The notes beneath the pieces are model-generated. The model ran no database searches. It was given only the letters and a program-made list of their open reading frames with translations, and was not told where the DNA came from. Source: Thermus thermophilus (GTDB lineage: Bacteria; Deinococcota; Deinococci; Deinococcales; Thermaceae). From it: a DNA stretch of 64,000 nucleotides. The stretch is from NCBI RefSeq assembly GCF_019974155.1, contig NZ_AP025158.1, positions 1,674,001-1,738,000 of the forward strand, read 5' to 3'. Numbering within the stretch: position 1 is the first letter of the stretch; the number at the start of each line of letters is the position of its first letter. The translations under genes and the position numbers were made by a program. Below, piece by piece: positions 8,373-17,833 of this stretch.

Positions 8373-9599
8373 ATGCGACGCGTGGTGGTCACCGGCCTAG
8401 GCGCCCTCACGCCCATCGGCGTGGGGCAGGAGGCCTTCCACAAGGCCCAGCTTGCGGGCCAAAGCGGGGTCAGGCCCATCACCCGCTTTGACGCCTCGGC
8501 CCTCCCCGTGCGCATCGCCGCCGAGGTGGACGTGGACCCCGAGGCCTACATTGACAAAAGGGAGCTTAGGCGCCTGGACCGCTTCGTCCAGTACGCCCTC
8601 ATCGCCGCCCACCTGGCCCTGGAGGACGCGGGGCTAAAGCCCGAGGCGCTTGACCCCGAGCGGGTGGGGACCCTGGTGGGCACGGGGATCGGGGGGATGG
8701 AGACCTGGGAGGCCCAAAGCAAGGTCTTCTTGGAGAGGGGCCCAAACCGCATCAGCCCCTTCTTCATCCCCATGATGATCGCCAACATGGCCTCGGCCCA
8801 CATCGCCATGCGCTACGGGTTCACCGGGCCTTCCTCCACGGTGGTCACCGCCTGCGCCACGGGGGCGGACGCCCTGGGAAGCGCCCTGCGCATGATCCAG
8901 CTCGGGGAGGCGGACGTCGTCCTCGCCGGGGGAACGGAGGCCGCCATCACCCCCATGGCCATCGGGGCCTTTGCCGTGATGCGGGCCCTTTCCACCAGGA
9001 ACGAGGAGCCCGAGAAGGCGAGCCGCCCCTTCACCCTCTCCCGGGACGGGTTCGTCATGGGGGAGGGGGCCGGGGTCTTGGTCCTGGAGGCGTACGAGCA
9101 CGCGAAGAAGCGGGGGGCCCGCATCTACGCCGAACTCGCGGGCTTTGGCCGCAGCGCCGACGCCCACCACATCACCGAGCCCCACCCCGAGGGGAAGGGC
9201 GCCGCCTTGGCCATGGCTCGGGCCCTGAAGGACGCGGGCATCGCCCCCGAACAGGTGGGCTACATCAACGCCCACGGCACCTCCACCCCCGTGGGGGACC
9301 GGGCGGAGGTCCTGGCCATCAAGCGGGTCTTCGGGGACCACGCCAAAAGGCTCATGGTCTCCAGCACCAAGAGCATGATCGGCCACCTCCTGGGAGCGGC
9401 GGGGGCGGTGGAGGCCATCGCCACGGTCCAGGCCCTCTACCACGGGGTCATCCCTCCCACGATCAACCTCGAGGACCCCGACCCCGAGCTGGACCTGGAC
9501 TTCGTCCCCGAGCCCCGGGAGGCCAAGGTGGACTATGCCCTCTCCAACTCCTTCGCCTTCGGGGGCCACAACGCCGTCCTGGTCTTCAAGAGGGTCTGA
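8373..9599 (+). CDS. fabF: 3-oxoacyl-ACP synthase II (KAS II)
   Basis: 408 aa, normal length. FabF elongates acyl-ACPs with malonyl-ACP. Active-site Cys in [13 protein letters not shown], first His in [13 protein letters not shown] and second His in [15 protein letters not shown] form the Cys-His-His triad; the C-terminus [17 protein letters not shown] is typical. The ATG at 8373 is six bases after TATACT (8361-8366) and has no ribosome site, so the mRNA is leaderless. Its TGA overlaps the next gene (TGATG). Confidence 0.97.
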   Translation: MRRVVVTGLGALTPIGVGQEAFHKAQLAGQSGVRPITRFDASALPVRIAAEVDVDPEAYIDKRELRRLDRFVQYALIAAHLALEDAGLKPEALDPERVGTLVGTGIGGMETWEAQSKVFLERGPNRISPFFIPMMIANMASAHIAMRYGFTGPSSTVVTACATGADALGSALRMIQLGEADVVLAGGTEAAITPMAIGAFAVMRALSTRNEEPEKASRPFTLSRDGFVMGEGAGVLVLEAYEHAKKRGARIYAELAGFGRSADAHHITEPHPEGKGAALAMARALKDAGIAPEQVGYINAHGTSTPVGDRAEVLAIKRVFGDHAKRLMVSSTKSMIGHLLGAAGAVEAIATVQALYHGVIPPTINLEDPDPELDLDFVPEPREAKVDYALSNSFAFGGHNAVLVFKRV

Positions 9600-10729
9600 T
9601 GCGGTTTTCCCGGGAAGCCCTTCTGGAGCTGGAGGCCAGCCGCCTCGCCCCCTACGCCCAGAAGGCGCGGGACACCCGGGGGCGGGCCCACCCCGAGCCC
9701 GAGTCCCTCTACCGCACCCCTTACCAGAAGGACCGGGACCGGATCCTCCACACCACCGCCTTCCGCCGCTTGGAGTACAAGACCCAGGTCTTTCCCAACT
9801 GGGCGGGGGACTACTACCGCACCCGCCTCACCCACACCCTGGAGGTGGCCCAGGTCTCCCGGTCCATCGCCCGCGCCCTCGGCCTCAACGAGGACCTCAC
9901 CGAGGCCATCGCCCTCTCCCACGACTTGGGCCACCCTCCCTTCGGCCACACGGGGGAGCACGTCCTGAACGCCCTCATGCAGGACCACGGGGGGTTTGAG
10001 CACAACGCCCAGGCCCTAAGGATCCTCACCCACCTGGAGGTGCGCTACCCCGGCTTCCGCGGCCTCAACCTCACCTACGAGGTCCTGGAGGGGATCGCCA
10101 CCCACGAGGCCGCCTACAGCCCGGGCTTCAAGCCCCTCTACGAGGGGCAGGGGACCCTCGAGGCCCAGGTGGTGGACCTCTCCGACGCCATCGCCTACGC
10201 CGCCCACGACCTGGACGACGGGCTCAGGGCGGGCCTCCTCCACCCCGAGGAGCTCAAGGAAGTGGAGCTCCTCCAGGCCCTGGCCCTGGAGGAGGGGCTG
10301 GACCTCCTGAGGCTTCCCGAGTTGGACCGCCGCGTCTTGGTGCGGCAACTCCTCGGCTACTTCATCACCGCCGCCATAGAGGCCACCCACCGGCAGGTGG
10401 AGGAGGCGGGCGTACAAAGCGCCGAGGCCGTGCGCCGCCACCCAAGCCGCCTCGCCGCCTTGGGGGAGGAGGCGGAAAAGGCCCTCAAGGCGCTCAAGGC
10501 CTTCCTCATGGAGCGCTTCTACCGCCACCCCGAGGTCCTCAGGGAAAGGCGCAAGGCGGAGGCGGTGCTGGAAGGCCTCTTCGCCGCCTACACCCGCTAC
10601 CCCGAGCTCCTTCCCCGGGAGGTGCAGGCCAAAATCCCCGAGGAGGGGCTGGAGCGGGCGGTGTGCGACTACATCGCCGGGATGACGGACCGCTTCGCCC
10701 TCGAGGCCTACCGCAGGCTCTCCCCCTGA
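9599..10729 (+). CDS. dgt: dNTP triphosphohydrolase (dGTPase-like HD protein)
   Basis: 376 aa. Hydrolyses deoxynucleoside triphosphates to nucleoside and triphosphate. The HD metal site is clear: RTRLTHTLEVAQVSR (His), ALSHDLGHPPFGHTGEHVL (H-D), and a distal Asp in DLSDAIAYAAHDLDDG. The N-terminal FRRLEYKTQVFP is diagnostic of the dGTPase subfamily. It follows fabF with a TGATG overlap, so it is co-translated with a lipid gene; whether this has meaning is unclear. Confidence 0.9.
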   Translation: MRFSREALLELEASRLAPYAQKARDTRGRAHPEPESLYRTPYQKDRDRILHTTAFRRLEYKTQVFPNWAGDYYRTRLTHTLEVAQVSRSIARALGLNEDLTEAIALSHDLGHPPFGHTGEHVLNALMQDHGGFEHNAQALRILTHLEVRYPGFRGLNLTYEVLEGIATHEAAYSPGFKPLYEGQGTLEAQVVDLSDAIAYAAHDLDDGLRAGLLHPEELKEVELLQALALEEGLDLLRLPELDRRVLVRQLLGYFITAAIEATHRQVEEAGVQSAEAVRRHPSRLAALGEEAEKALKALKAFLMERFYRHPEVLRERRKAEAVLEGLFAAYTRYPELLPREVQAKIPEEGLERAVCDYIAGMTDRFALEAYRRLSP

Positions 10730-10777
10730 GGGCGGCGCGTTCCGGCGAGAGGAAGGGAGGCGGGGTAGACTATAGGG

Positions 10778-11971
10778 GTGAAACCCCTAAGCTGGTCCAA
10801 GGCGTTCGGCAAAGGCGCGGGAAGGATCCAGGCCTCCACCATCCGGGAGCTGCTCAAGCTCACCCAGCGCCCCGGCGTCCTGAGCTTCGCCGGGGGGCTC
10901 CCGGCCCCCGAGCTCTTCCCCAAGGAGGAGGCGGCGGAGGCCGCGGCGCGGATCCTGCGGGAGAAGGGCGAGGTCGCCCTGCAGTACAGCCCCACCGAGG
11001 GCTACGCCCCCCTAAGGGCCTTCGTGGCGGCGTGGCTTGGTGTGGCCCCCGAGGAGGTCCTCATCACCACGGGAAGCCAGCAGGCCCTGGACCTCGTGGG
11101 CAAGGTCTTCCTGGACGAGGGAAGCCCCGTGCTGCTGGAGGCCCCAAGCTACCTGGGGGCCATCCAGGCCTTCCGCCTCCATGGCCCCCGCTTCCTCACG
11201 GTGCCCACCGGGGAGGAGGGCCCAGACCTGGACGCCCTGGAAGAGGTCCTCAAGGGAGAGCGCCCCCGCTTCCTCTACCTCATCCCCTCCTTCCAGAACC
11301 CCACGGGGGGCCTCATGCCCCTTCCCGCCCGGAAGCGGCTTTTGCAGAGGGTCATGGAGCGGGGCCTCGTGGTGGTGGAGGACGACGCCTACCGGGAGCT
11401 CTACTTCGGGGAGGCGCGTCTCCCAAGCCTCTTTGAGCTCGCCCGGGAGGCGGGCTACCCCGGGGTCATCTACCTGGGAAGCTTCTCCAAGGTCCTCTCC
11501 CCCGGGCTTCGCGTGGCCTTCGCCGTGGCCCACCCGGAGGCCCTAAAGAAGCTCGTCCAGGCCAAGCAGGGGGCCGACCTCCACACCCCCATGCTCAACC
11601 AGATGCTGGTCCACGAGCTCCTAAAGGAGGGCTTATCCGAACGCCTGGAACGGGTCCGCAGGGTCTACCGGGAAAAGGCCCAGGCCATGCTGGAGGCCCT
11701 AGACCGGGAGGTGCCCAAGGAGGTGCGCTACACGAGGCCCAAGGGCGGGATGTTTGTCTGGATGGAGCTCCCCAAGGGCCTTTCCGCCGAGGCCCTCTTC
11801 CAAAAGGCCCTCGAGGAGAACGTGGCCTTCGTGCCGGGAGGCCCCTTCTTCGCCAACGGGGGCGGGGAGAACACCCTGAGGCTCTCCTACGCCACCCTGG
11901 ACCGGCAGGGGATCGCCGAGGGCGTGCGGCGGCTCGGGCGGGCCTTGAAGTGGCTTTTGGCCGTGGTCTAG
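10778..11971 (+). CDS. lysN: 2-aminoadipate aminotransferase (LysN-type, PLP)
   Basis: 397 aa fold-type I aminotransferase of the PLP-dependent GntR-associated branch, but without an HTH domain. Motifs are SFAGGLPAPELFP, LQYSPTEGYAPLR, ITTGSQQALDLV, PSFQNPTGG, VVEDDAYRELYF and the PLP lysine in LGSFSKVLSPGLRVA; the substrate Arg is in NTLRLSYA. It matches the Thermus LysN that transaminates 2-oxoadipate (and related keto acids) in lysine synthesis through alpha-aminoadipate; this comes from memory of the protein. GTG 10778 follows TAGACT by six bases with no ribosome site (leaderless). Confidence 0.9.
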   Translation: MKPLSWSKAFGKGAGRIQASTIRELLKLTQRPGVLSFAGGLPAPELFPKEEAAEAAARILREKGEVALQYSPTEGYAPLRAFVAAWLGVAPEEVLITTGSQQALDLVGKVFLDEGSPVLLEAPSYLGAIQAFRLHGPRFLTVPTGEEGPDLDALEEVLKGERPRFLYLIPSFQNPTGGLMPLPARKRLLQRVMERGLVVVEDDAYRELYFGEARLPSLFELAREAGYPGVIYLGSFSKVLSPGLRVAFAVAHPEALKKLVQAKQGADLHTPMLNQMLVHELLKEGLSERLERVRRVYREKAQAMLEALDREVPKEVRYTRPKGGMFVWMELPKGLSAEALFQKALEENVAFVPGGPFFANGGGENTLRLSYATLDRQGIAEGVRRLGRALKWLLAVV

Positions 11972-12036
11972 CCTCCCAATCCTCTTACGAGCCTCCACCC
12001 ACGCTTCCGAGGGGAGGCGTTGCAGTATAGTTTTCG

Positions 12037-13197
12037 GTGATGGGCGAGAACGAAACCCTGACCACGGTTGTTAAGGACATTGTCGCCAAGCTTGAAAGCT
12101 GGCGCGGTATAAACGAAGCGGCTACAACACAAGCTATAATCTTACGGGTTCTCCAAGCCCTTGGTTGGGATATATGGAATCCCTATGAGGTCGTACCCCA
12201 AGATACAGGGGCTAAATATCGGCCAGATTTTGTGCTTCGCCTAAAAAAAGACAGGCCGGTCCTGGTTGTAGAAGTCAAGGCCCTAGATAAAACGCCCACT
12301 GACGACGACCGTACCCAGGTAGTTAACTACGCCAACGGTGAAGGAATCCGTTGGTCTATTCTCACCAACGGGAAGCTTTGGGAGTTTTTTGATAACAACA
12401 AGGTTGAGGCCAAGGCACCCGAGAAACGCGTCCTTTACTTTGATCTAGACAATCCGTCCGCCGCTGAGTACTTGAAAAAAACTCTTTCCAAGTCTTTCTG
12501 GGAAAACGAAAAGGCGCCTTCCGATCTTGCCGACATAGCCGAAACCATCCGGAAGGAAATCCAAACCCGGCAAAGCCTCGCCCAAGTTAAAGAAAAACTT
12601 AGAAAAGCCCTTGAAGAGGAATACCAACGCAACGAAAAAGGACTCCGAAAGGCTATGGAGAATGAACTTTCCGCCAACGAACGGGAGCTTGCAGAGCTAA
12701 ATTTTGGGGAACTTGTACAAGAACTTTTAGACCTGAGTCTTACCGACCCCACAGAGGCACTTAAAGAAAAATTAAAAAGGTATCCAGCAACCTCCGGCTT
12801 AACCGTTGAGATAAACGGGGAAAAATTCTTCGTCAAAAGTTGGCGCGAGTTTTACTGTGCTTTGGTAGAAACTGCCATACACTTGGGCAAAAAAGATGTA
12901 ATAAAAAGGCTACGGAGCAAGAAGGACATCGTGCCTACGCCTTCTCGCAAGACGAAAAGCGGAAAGCTTTACGACGAAAGTGCATTCAGAAAACTCAGCT
13001 CCGGGGAATACTTGTTTGTTCACCTTTCATCTGAAAGCATTCTCAGAAAACTCAAGGTTATTCTAAGTGATTTAGAGATACCGTTCCCTCTGCGGGTGAA
13101 AGATAAAAAAGGGAAGGAGTCCGAACTTAATAAAAAAGGGAAGGAGTCCGAACTTATCAGCCCCCTCACCTCCAACACCTCCCCGAGCACCTTCTGA
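12037..13197 (+). CDS. AT-rich, HsdR_N-like nuclease-domain protein (foreign)
   Basis: 386 aa. Composition differs sharply from its surroundings: A/T-ending codons, AAA/GAA runs and about 45% GC against about 70%, so it was acquired recently. Residues about 20-140 resemble the type I restriction HsdR N-terminal nuclease fold: TQAIILRVLQALGWDIWNP, YRPDFVL with the PD-like Asp, then VLVVEVKALDK (E-x-K) and VVNYANGEGIRWSILTNGKLWEF. A long charged helical region follows (170-240), then an unrecognised C-terminal domain (about 260-360: KSWREFYCALVETAIHLGK, SSGEYLFVHLSSESILRKL). No helicase motor is present. The start is GTG 12037 five bases after TATAGT, or ATG 12040. It converges with a DNA methyltransferase. 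Restriction or defence is likely but unproven. Confidence 0.7.
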   Translation: MMGENETLTTVVKDIVAKLESWRGINEAATTQAIILRVLQALGWDIWNPYEVVPQDTGAKYRPDFVLRLKKDRPVLVVEVKALDKTPTDDDRTQVVNYANGEGIRWSILTNGKLWEFFDNNKVEAKAPEKRVLYFDLDNPSAAEYLKKTLSKSFWENEKAPSDLADIAETIRKEIQTRQSLAQVKEKLRKALEEEYQRNEKGLRKAMENELSANERELAELNFGELVQELLDLSLTDPTEALKEKLKRYPATSGLTVEINGEKFFVKSWREFYCALVETAIHLGKKDVIKRLRSKKDIVPTPSRKTKSGKLYDESAFRKLSSGEYLFVHLSSESILRKLKVILSDLEIPFPLRVKDKKGKESELNKKGKESELISPLTSNTSPSTF

Positions 13198-14031
13198 GCG
13201 AAACGTCTTTGCGCCAAGGCCGCATAGCCTGGCACGAGCTCCACGCCCAAAGCCCTCCTCCCCCACCTCGCCGCGGCGATGAGGGTGGTCCCGGTCCCGG
13301 CGAAGGGGTCTAAAGACCACGTCCCCCACGAAGCTGAACATGCGCACCAGGCGCTCGGCGAGCTCCAAGGGGAAGGGGGCCGGGTGGTCCTTAGTGCTCT
13401 CCCCGGGGATGTCGTCCCAGATCTGGCGGAAGAAGCGGTGAAAGTCCTCCTTGGGAAGGCGGCTCTTCTCCCGCTGCTTTGGGGTGGGCTTGCGGTACCC
13501 CCCGGGCTTCCTTTGCATGAGGACGTACTCAATCTCCGTCTTGACGATGGCCCCGGGCTCGTAGGGCTTGCCCAGGAAGACGCCCCGCCCCTTTACCTCG
13601 AGGCTGGCGTTGGTGTGCTTGTGCCAGATGATGGGGTTCAGGTTGTCAAAGCCCATCTTGCGGCAGCGCACCTGGATGTCGGCGTGGAGGGGGAAGACGA
13701 GGTGGCGCCCATAGCGGCGCCGGGCTACGGCCACGTCCCCCACCACGACGACGAGCCTCCCCCCGGGAACGAGCACCCGGTGGACCTCCCGCCACACCCG
13801 GTCCAGCTCGTCCAGGAAGGCCTCGTAGTCCTCCACGTGGCCGAGTTGCCCCGGAACGTCCTCGTAGCGCTTCAGGGTCCAGTAGGGCGGGGAGGTCACC
13901 ACCAGGTGGACCGAGGCCTCGGGGAGGGAGGCCAGCACCTCCCGGGCGTCCCCCACGTGGAGGCGGTGAACCCCGGAAGGGGCGCCCTCCCCTTCTAAAA
14001 GGACCTCTTCGGGCCTCGCGAGGGAGCTCAT
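13020..14031 (-). pseudogene. Beta-class DNA methyltransferase, frameshifted
   Basis: N4-cytosine/N6-adenine type methyltransferase with motif IV (VVTSPPYWTLKRYED, about residue 40) before motif I, the beta-class order. From ATG 14031 the frame runs through IIWHKHTNA and EYVLMQRKPGG to LVRMFSFVGDVV, then meets a TTT at 13312-13314 where one extra T shifts the frame. The expected LDPFAGTGTTLIAAARWGRRALG (AdoMet-binding motif I) continues in the next frame. Without it the product cannot bind AdoMet. After about LEVRG (near 13160) the reading enters the antisense of the AT-rich nuclease. The start overlaps the rluD stop (ATGA), with a TATACT box inside rluD. High-GC codon use suggests an older resident than the nuclease. 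Confidence 0.8.
13103..13156 (+). repeat. Tandem 27-bp direct duplication in the nuclease 3' end
   Basis: Two identical, abutting 27-base units at 13103-13129 and 13130-13156, starting ATAAAAAAGGGAAGGAG. In the + frame they encode a repeated KKGKESEL block; in the antisense frame they repeat SSDSFPFL. Being in frame (nine codons), the duplication does not break the gene. Confidence 0.95.
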
Positions 14032-14954
14032 TGCGCCCCAGTATACCCCTCCCGCACCACCTCCTCCGGCCACCTCCCCCCCAGGGCCTCCCAGGCTCGG
14101 GCCATGTCCTGGGGCACGGGAGCGAGGAGCTCCAGGATCCGGCCCGTGCGGGGATGGGGGATGCGGAGCTCGTAGGCATGGAGGGCCTGGCGCGCGATAT
14201 GGGGGCTCTTTCTCCCGTAGAGCTCGTCCCCCAGGATGGGGGCCCCGAGGTACTTGAGGTGGACCCGGATCTGGTGGGTGCGCCCCGTGTGGGGTCTCGC
14301 CTCCACCAGGGCGTAAGGGCCTGCGGTGGCCAGGACCTGGAACTCGGTTTCGGCGTACCGGGCGGCGACGCCGCCCACGTGCATCTTGTGCCGTTCCCGG
14401 GGATGCCTCCCGATGGGGGCGACGAGGACCCCTTCCCGGGGGTGGCCCTCGGTGATGGCCAGGTAGCGCTTCATCACCAGGCGGTCGCGGAAGACCCGGG
14501 AGAGGGCCTCGAGGACCCCCCCGTGCTTGGCCACCACCAGGACGCCGCTCGTGTCCTTGTCCAGGCGGTGGACGATCCCAGGGCGGACGAGCTCGGGAGG
14601 CCCCTTCTCCACGGGCCCGTAGTAGCGGGCGAGGAGGAGGTTCACCACCGTGCCCGAGTAGACCCCGGGGGCGGGGTGGGTCAGGAGGCCCGGGGGCTTG
14701 TTCAGGGCCAGGACGTCCTCGTCCTCGTAGAGGATGGGAATGGGCAAGTCTTCGGGGAGGACCATGGGAGCCTCCTCCACGGGCTCCACCGCCACCTCCT
14801 CCCCTTTGAGCCGGTAGGCGGGCTTGAGAACCACCCGGTCCCCCACCCGGACCCGCCCAGCCTGGATCCAGGCCTGGGCCTTGGCCCGGCTCACGGAGAG
14901 GGCCTCCGCCACCGCCTGGTCCAGACGCACCCCTTCCCTACGAAAGCGCACCAC
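14028..14954 (-). CDS. rluD: RluD-family rRNA pseudouridine synthase
   Basis: 308 aa. N-terminal S4 RNA-binding domain (RLDQAVAEALSVSRAKAQAWIQAGRVRVG), then the catalytic domain with GIVHRLDKDTSGVLVVAK, where the Asp of HRLDKDTSG is catalytic, and RPHTGRTHQIRVHLKYLGAPILGD. RluA/C/D enzymes convert specific uridines in 23S rRNA; by analogy the target may be the helix 69 loop, but RluC-type specificity cannot be excluded. GTG 14954 (or 14951) follows TAGAAT by eight bases and has no ribosome site. Confidence 0.9.
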   Translation of the reverse strand: MVRFRREGVRLDQAVAEALSVSRAKAQAWIQAGRVRVGDRVVLKPAYRLKGEEVAVEPVEEAPMVLPEDLPIPILYEDEDVLALNKPPGLLTHPAPGVYSGTVVNLLLARYYGPVEKGPPELVRPGIVHRLDKDTSGVLVVAKHGGVLEALSRVFRDRLVMKRYLAITEGHPREGVLVAPIGRHPRERHKMHVGGVAARYAETEFQVLATAGPYALVEARPHTGRTHQIRVHLKYLGAPILGDELYGRKSPHIARQALHAYELRIPHPRTGRILELLAPVPQDMARAWEALGGRWPEEVVREGYTGAQ

Positions 14955-15001
14955 GAAGGCCCATTCTAACCCTTAAGGGGCCGGGTCTTCAGCGGCGTTT
15001 T

Positions 15002-15787
15002 TTAGAAACTGTGCTCCTCCCCGGGGAAGACCCCCTCCCGGACCTCCTGCGCGTACCGGCTCAAGGCCTCCTGGATGAGCCTGCCCGCCTCCAGGTAGCG
15101 CTTCACGAAGCGGGGCTTGAAGTCGCCGTAGAGCCCCACCACGTCGTGGAAGACGAGGACCTGGGCGTCCGTGTGGGGCCCGGCCCCGATCCCCACGGTG
15201 TGGATGGAAAGCCTCTCGGTGACCTCCTTGGCCAGGCGGGCGGGCACCATCTCCAAGACCACGCCGTAGGCCCCGGCCTCCTCCAAGGCCAAGGCCCCCT
15301 TGAGGATGCGCTCCGCCTCCTCGGGGCGCTGGCCTTGGAGCTTGTAGCCGCCAAGCTGGCTCGCCGTCTGGGGGGTGAGGCCCACATGGCCTAGGACCGG
15401 AACCCCCGCCCGCACCAGGCCCCGGACGATCTCCGCCACCTCCTCGCCCCCCTCCAGCTTCACCGCGTCCGCCCCTCCCTCCTTGAGGAGGCGCTCCGCG
15501 GCGAAGAGGGCCCGGTCCAGGGTGGCGTAGGCGAGGTAGGGGAGGTCGGCCACGAGAAAGGTCTCCGGGGCCCCCCTGCGGGCGGCCTTGGTGTGGTGGA
15601 GCATCTCCTCCAAGGTGACGGGGACCGTGGAGGGGTAGCCCAGAACCACCATCCCCAAGGAGTCCCCCACCAAAATGGCGTCCACCCCGGCCGCCTCGGC
15701 CAGGCGGGCCGTGGGGTAGTCGTAGGCGGTGAGGTAGACGAGCCGCTGGCCCTTGGCGTTGCGGAAGTCCTTCACCGTGCGCCGCAC
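15002..15787 (-). CDS. panB: 3-methyl-2-oxobutanoate hydroxymethyltransferase
   Basis: 261 aa from GTG 15787. PanB adds a hydroxymethyl group from methylene-THF to ketoisovalerate, making ketopantoate for coenzyme A. Signatures are [34 protein letters not shown] (metal Asp), [20 protein letters not shown], and [34 protein letters not shown]. The start is GTG with the -10 box TAGCCT seven bases upstream. A longer reading from an ATG further up would run into ruvB on the other strand and is unlikely. Confidence 0.95.
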   Translation of the reverse strand: MRRTVKDFRNAKGQRLVYLTAYDYPTARLAEAAGVDAILVGDSLGMVVLGYPSTVPVTLEEMLHHTKAARRGAPETFLVADLPYLAYATLDRALFAAERLLKEGGADAVKLEGGEEVAEIVRGLVRAGVPVLGHVGLTPQTASQLGGYKLQGQRPEEAERILKGALALEEAGAYGVVLEMVPARLAKEVTERLSIHTVGIGAGPHTDAQVLVFHDVVGLYGDFKPRFVKRYLEAGRLIQEALSRYAQEVREGVFPGEEHSF

Positions 15788-15812
15788 GGGAATAAGGCTA
15801 TCATGGAAGAGC
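15788..15812. promoter_or_regulatory. 25-bp divergent leaderless promoter panB/ruvB
   Basis: Only 25 bases separate the two GTG starts. The plus-strand -10 TATCAT (15799-15804) and the minus-strand -10 TAGCCT (15800-15795) overlap by two bases. Polymerase cannot occupy both at once, and each -35 region lies inside the opposite gene. Confidence 0.7.
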
Positions 15813-16787
15813 GTGGAAGACCTCGCCCTTAGGCCCAAGACCCTGGACGAGTACATCGGCCAGGAGCGCCTGAAGCAAAAGCTCCGGGTCTACCTCGAGG
15901 CGGCCAAGGCCCGAAAAGAACCCTTGGAGCACCTCCTCCTCTTCGGCCCCCCGGGCCTGGGCAAGACCACCCTGGCCCACGTCATCGCCCACGAGCTTGG
16001 GGTCAACCTCCGGGTCACCTCGGGGCCCGCCATAGAGAAGCCCGGGGACCTCGCCGCCATCCTGGCCAACTCCCTGGAGGAAGGGGACATCCTCTTCATT
16101 GACGAGATCCACCGCTTGAGCCGCCAGGCCGAGGAGCACCTCTACCCCGCCATGGAGGACTTCGTCATGGACATCGTCATCGGCCAAGGTCCGGCGGCGA
16201 GGACCATCCGGCTGGAGCTTCCCCGCTTCACCCTGATCGGGGCCACCACCCGGCCCGGCCTCATCACCGCGCCCCTCTTGAGCCGCTTCGGCATCGTGGA
16301 GCACCTGGAGTACTACACCCCCGAGGAGCTGGCCCAGGGGGTGATGCGGGACGCCCGCCTCCTCGGGGTGAGGATCACGGAGGAGGCCGCCCTGGAGATC
16401 GGCAGGCGGAGCCGGGGCACCATGCGCGTCGCCAAGCGCCTCTTCCGGAGGGTGCGGGACTTCGCCCAGGTGGCAGGGGAGGAGGTCATCACCCGGGAGC
16501 GGGCCCTGGAGGCCCTTGCGGCCCTGGGGCTGGACGAGCTGGGCCTGGAGAAGCGGGACCGGGAGATCCTGGAGGTCCTCATCCTCCGCTTCGGCGGCGG
16601 CCCCGTGGGCCTCGCCACCTTGGCCACCGCCCTCTCCGAGGACCCGGGGACCTTGGAAGAGGTGCACGAACCCTACCTCATCCGCCAGGGCCTTCTGAAG
16701 CGCACTCCCCGGGGCCGGATGGCCACGGAACTGGCCTACCGCCACCTGGGCTATCCGCCCCCGGTGGGCCCGCTCTTGGAGCCGTGA
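15813..16787 (+). CDS. ruvB: Holliday junction branch migration helicase RuvB
   Basis: 324 aa AAA+ ATPase that drives branch migration with RuvA at recombination junctions. Walker [10 protein letters not shown] (about residue 45), Walker B FIDEIHRL, sensor 1 GATTRPG, Arg finger region LLSRFG and sensor 2 [10 protein letters not shown] are intact, and the C-terminal winged helix ends [16 protein letters not shown]. It matches the T. thermophilus RuvB I know at this length, which fixes the GTG start at 15813. Neither ruvA nor ruvC is adjacent. The TGA overlaps the next GTG (GTGA). Confidence 0.98.
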   Translation: MEDLALRPKTLDEYIGQERLKQKLRVYLEAAKARKEPLEHLLLFGPPGLGKTTLAHVIAHELGVNLRVTSGPAIEKPGDLAAILANSLEEGDILFIDEIHRLSRQAEEHLYPAMEDFVMDIVIGQGPAARTIRLELPRFTLIGATTRPGLITAPLLSRFGIVEHLEYYTPEELAQGVMRDARLLGVRITEEAALEIGRRSRGTMRVAKRLFRRVRDFAQVAGEEVITRERALEALAALGLDELGLEKRDREILEVLILRFGGGPVGLATLATALSEDPGTLEEVHEPYLIRQGLLKRTPRGRMATELAYRHLGYPPPVGPLLEP

Positions 16788-17815
16788 TCCGGGCCACGCT
16801 TTCCGAGCTGGACCTGGGGGAGCTCCTCAGGGCCCTGGAGGCGGCGCGGAAGAGCGCCGTGGTGAGCTTCCGGGGCCGGATCTACGGGCGCGTCCACCTC
16901 CTCGGGGGGCGGATCCTCTACGCCCGCACCGAGCCCGGCCCCCACCTCGGGGAGTACCTGGTCCGCCTGGGCCACCTCACCCTGGAGGAGGTGCAGGAGC
17001 TGGTGGAGCGCCAGGACCGGGAGAACCCCGGCACCCCTTTGGGGGCTTTGGCCCTGGAGCTCGGCCTCATCGGGGAGGAGGAGCTTAGGGAGGCCCTCAC
17101 CGCCCAGGTCCTCGAGGCCTTGGCCACCCTCCTGGGGGAGAAAGAGGGGGAGGTGGTGGCGGAGCCCATGGTGGAGGGAAGCCAGGTGGCTCTCCCCCTC
17201 ACCTTCGGCACCGGCTGGGCCCTCATGGAGGCGGCCCGCAAGCTGGACGAGTGGCGGCGGGGGCAGGTGGACCCGGACGAGGTCCTCCACCTCGTGGAAG
17301 ACCCCACCCGGCACCCCCTTCCCCCGGAGGCCTGGAGCGTTCTGGAGCACCTGGACGGGGTGCGGCGGGCAAGGAGCATCGCCCTCCTCTCGGGGCTTCC
17401 CGAGGAGGAGGTCTACCACCTCCTCCACGAGATGAAGGCGAGGGGCCTCCTCCGCCCCTCCACCCTCCTCCTCGAGGACCCCTTGGTGGCCGTCCTGGCG
17501 GAAAGCGGGGTGGTGCGGAGGCTCCTTCTTTACCTCCTCGAGGCCCACCGCTTCCGCGTCCTTCTGGCCCGGGACGTGGAGGGGCTCTTGCGCCTCCTCA
17601 AGTCCAGGCCCAAGGGGGTGATCCTCCAAGGGGAGAAGGCGGTGGAGGCGGCCCGCAAGGTGCGGGCCACCCCAGAAGGGCGGCTCGCCTCCCTATACTT
17701 GGTGAGCGAAACCCCACCGGGCCTCCTCCTCAGGCCCTTGAGGCTCCTCCACCTGCCCAAACCCTTAAGGAGCCAGGAGGTCCTGAAGGCCCTGGAGCCC
17801 CTGCGGAGGGGCTGA
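16784..17815 (+). CDS. DUF4388 (PATAN-type) domain protein
   Basis: 343 aa, soluble. The N-terminal ~110 residues match DUF4388: [44 protein letters not shown]...[15 protein letters not shown] second helical region (about 115-230) resembles a degenerate winged helix ([41 protein letters not shown]). The last 100 residues look like a receiver-like alpha/beta fold without phosphorylation Asp ([26 protein letters not shown]). DUF4388 proteins occur in gliding/pili and GTPase signalling systems; a second one is at 53.3-53.9 kb. Translationally coupled to ruvB, but a role in recombination is not implied. Confidence 0.7.
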   Translation: MIRATLSELDLGELLRALEAARKSAVVSFRGRIYGRVHLLGGRILYARTEPGPHLGEYLVRLGHLTLEEVQELVERQDRENPGTPLGALALELGLIGEEELREALTAQVLEALATLLGEKEGEVVAEPMVEGSQVALPLTFGTGWALMEAARKLDEWRRGQVDPDEVLHLVEDPTRHPLPPEAWSVLEHLDGVRRARSIALLSGLPEEEVYHLLHEMKARGLLRPSTLLLEDPLVAVLAESGVVRRLLLYLLEAHRFRVLLARDVEGLLRLLKSRPKGVILQGEKAVEAARKVRATPEGRLASLYLVSETPPGLLLRPLRLLHLPKPLRSQEVLKALEPLRRG

Positions 17816-17833
17816 TCCCGCCCCAGCGAAGCG

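Noticed and set aside
10730-10777. Separate small gene between dgt and lysN
   Set aside because: 48 bases hold only the lysN -10 box and its flanks.
13103-13156. Possible CRISPR-like repeat
   Set aside because: Two abutting copies with no spacers; it is a tandem duplication within a coding sequence.
13312-13314. Programmed frameshift in the methyltransferase
   Set aside because: Run of three T only, no long A/T run as at Thermus dnaX, and no stimulatory structure noticed; treated as a lesion.
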